Under the pieces are notes generated by a model. The model was given only the letters and a program-made list of their open reading frames with translations, was not told where the DNA came from and did not search any database. From CAYTEH01 sp964436765 (GTDB lineage: Bacteria > Patescibacteriota > Gracilibacteria > Peribacterales > Peribacteraceae), in assembly GCA_964436765.1 (NCBI GenBank), contig CAYTEH010000043.1, forward strand, positions 1-5,133: 5,133 nt of DNA. The letters are read 5' to 3'. The position numbers were made by a program, and so were the translations under genes. Position 1 is the stretch's first letter. Each line of letters begins with the position of its first letter. This document shows, one piece after another, positions 5,117 to 5,133 of this stretch.

Positions 5117-5122
5117 ATGATA
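5117..5122 (-). promoter_or_regulatory. -10 element of msrB, leaderless type
   Basis: TATCAT (5122-5117, minus strand) matches five of six consensus positions and ends 9 bases before the msrB ATG at 5107. The bases between (ACCCCTTGT) contain no Shine-Dalgarno sequence. The -35 region would lie at or beyond the window edge and cannot be judged. Confidence 0.45.
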
Positions 5123-5133
5123 CCTGACCGCTC

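Noticed and set aside
1..5133. CRISPR array, insertion sequence or long repeats
   Set aside because: I saw no regularly spaced repeats, transposase or integrase motifs, or terminal inverted repeats.

Overview
The window is a piece of a GC-rich bacterial chromosome with one short AT-rich stretch at the left edge (about 32% G+C over bases 1-120). The best guess for the organism is a Patescibacteria/CPR bacterium, probably of the Peregrinibacteria/Peribacteria type. The main clue is the three-repeat SLH module of the central secreted esterase, with its phrases 'WFAPYVC', 'VNRAELLKL' and 'WYKPY', which is the style of SLH domain common in that radiation. Two genes end in TGA with further in-frame TGA codons just beyond one of them. 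That argues for the standard bacterial code and against the Gracilibacteria/Absconditabacteria code. The taxonomic call is inference and was not checked by a search.

Layout. Bases 1-358 hold no convincing gene but contain a near-consensus sigma-70-type promoter (62-90). A doubtful 63-codon ORF follows (359-550), then a clear tRNA-Gln(TTG) gene with encoded CCA (601-675). From 774 to 4341 three genes lie head to tail on the minus strand. In transcription order they are an SLH-anchored esterase of the PHB-depolymerase/LpqC type, a lipoprotein dienelactone hydrolase-like enzyme, and a 400-residue lipoprotein of unknown function with CARDB-like beta domains. Divergent from this cluster is a 70-residue two-helix membrane protein of PGPGW type (4487-4699, plus strand). 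It converges, with a 3-base gap, on a minus-strand methionine sulfoxide reductase B gene (4703-5107).

How the genes fit together. All three products of the minus-strand cluster carry export signals, two lipoboxes and one ordinary signal peptide, and two of them are alpha/beta hydrolases. The cluster therefore looks like a cell-surface module for ester or lactone hydrolysis with an accessory lipoprotein. The substrate cannot be read from sequence. MsrB is a cytoplasmic repair enzyme by appearance, with no signal peptide, and need not be linked to it.

The most interesting pattern is regulatory. None of the five confident protein genes has a well-placed Shine-Dalgarno sequence. Each instead has a TANNNT -10-like hexamer ending 7 to 9 bases before the ATG (TAGCAT, TATCGT, TATGAT, TACCAT, TATCAT). 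This is the signature of leaderless transcripts, and it suggests that each gene, including those inside the apparent operon, has its own promoter.
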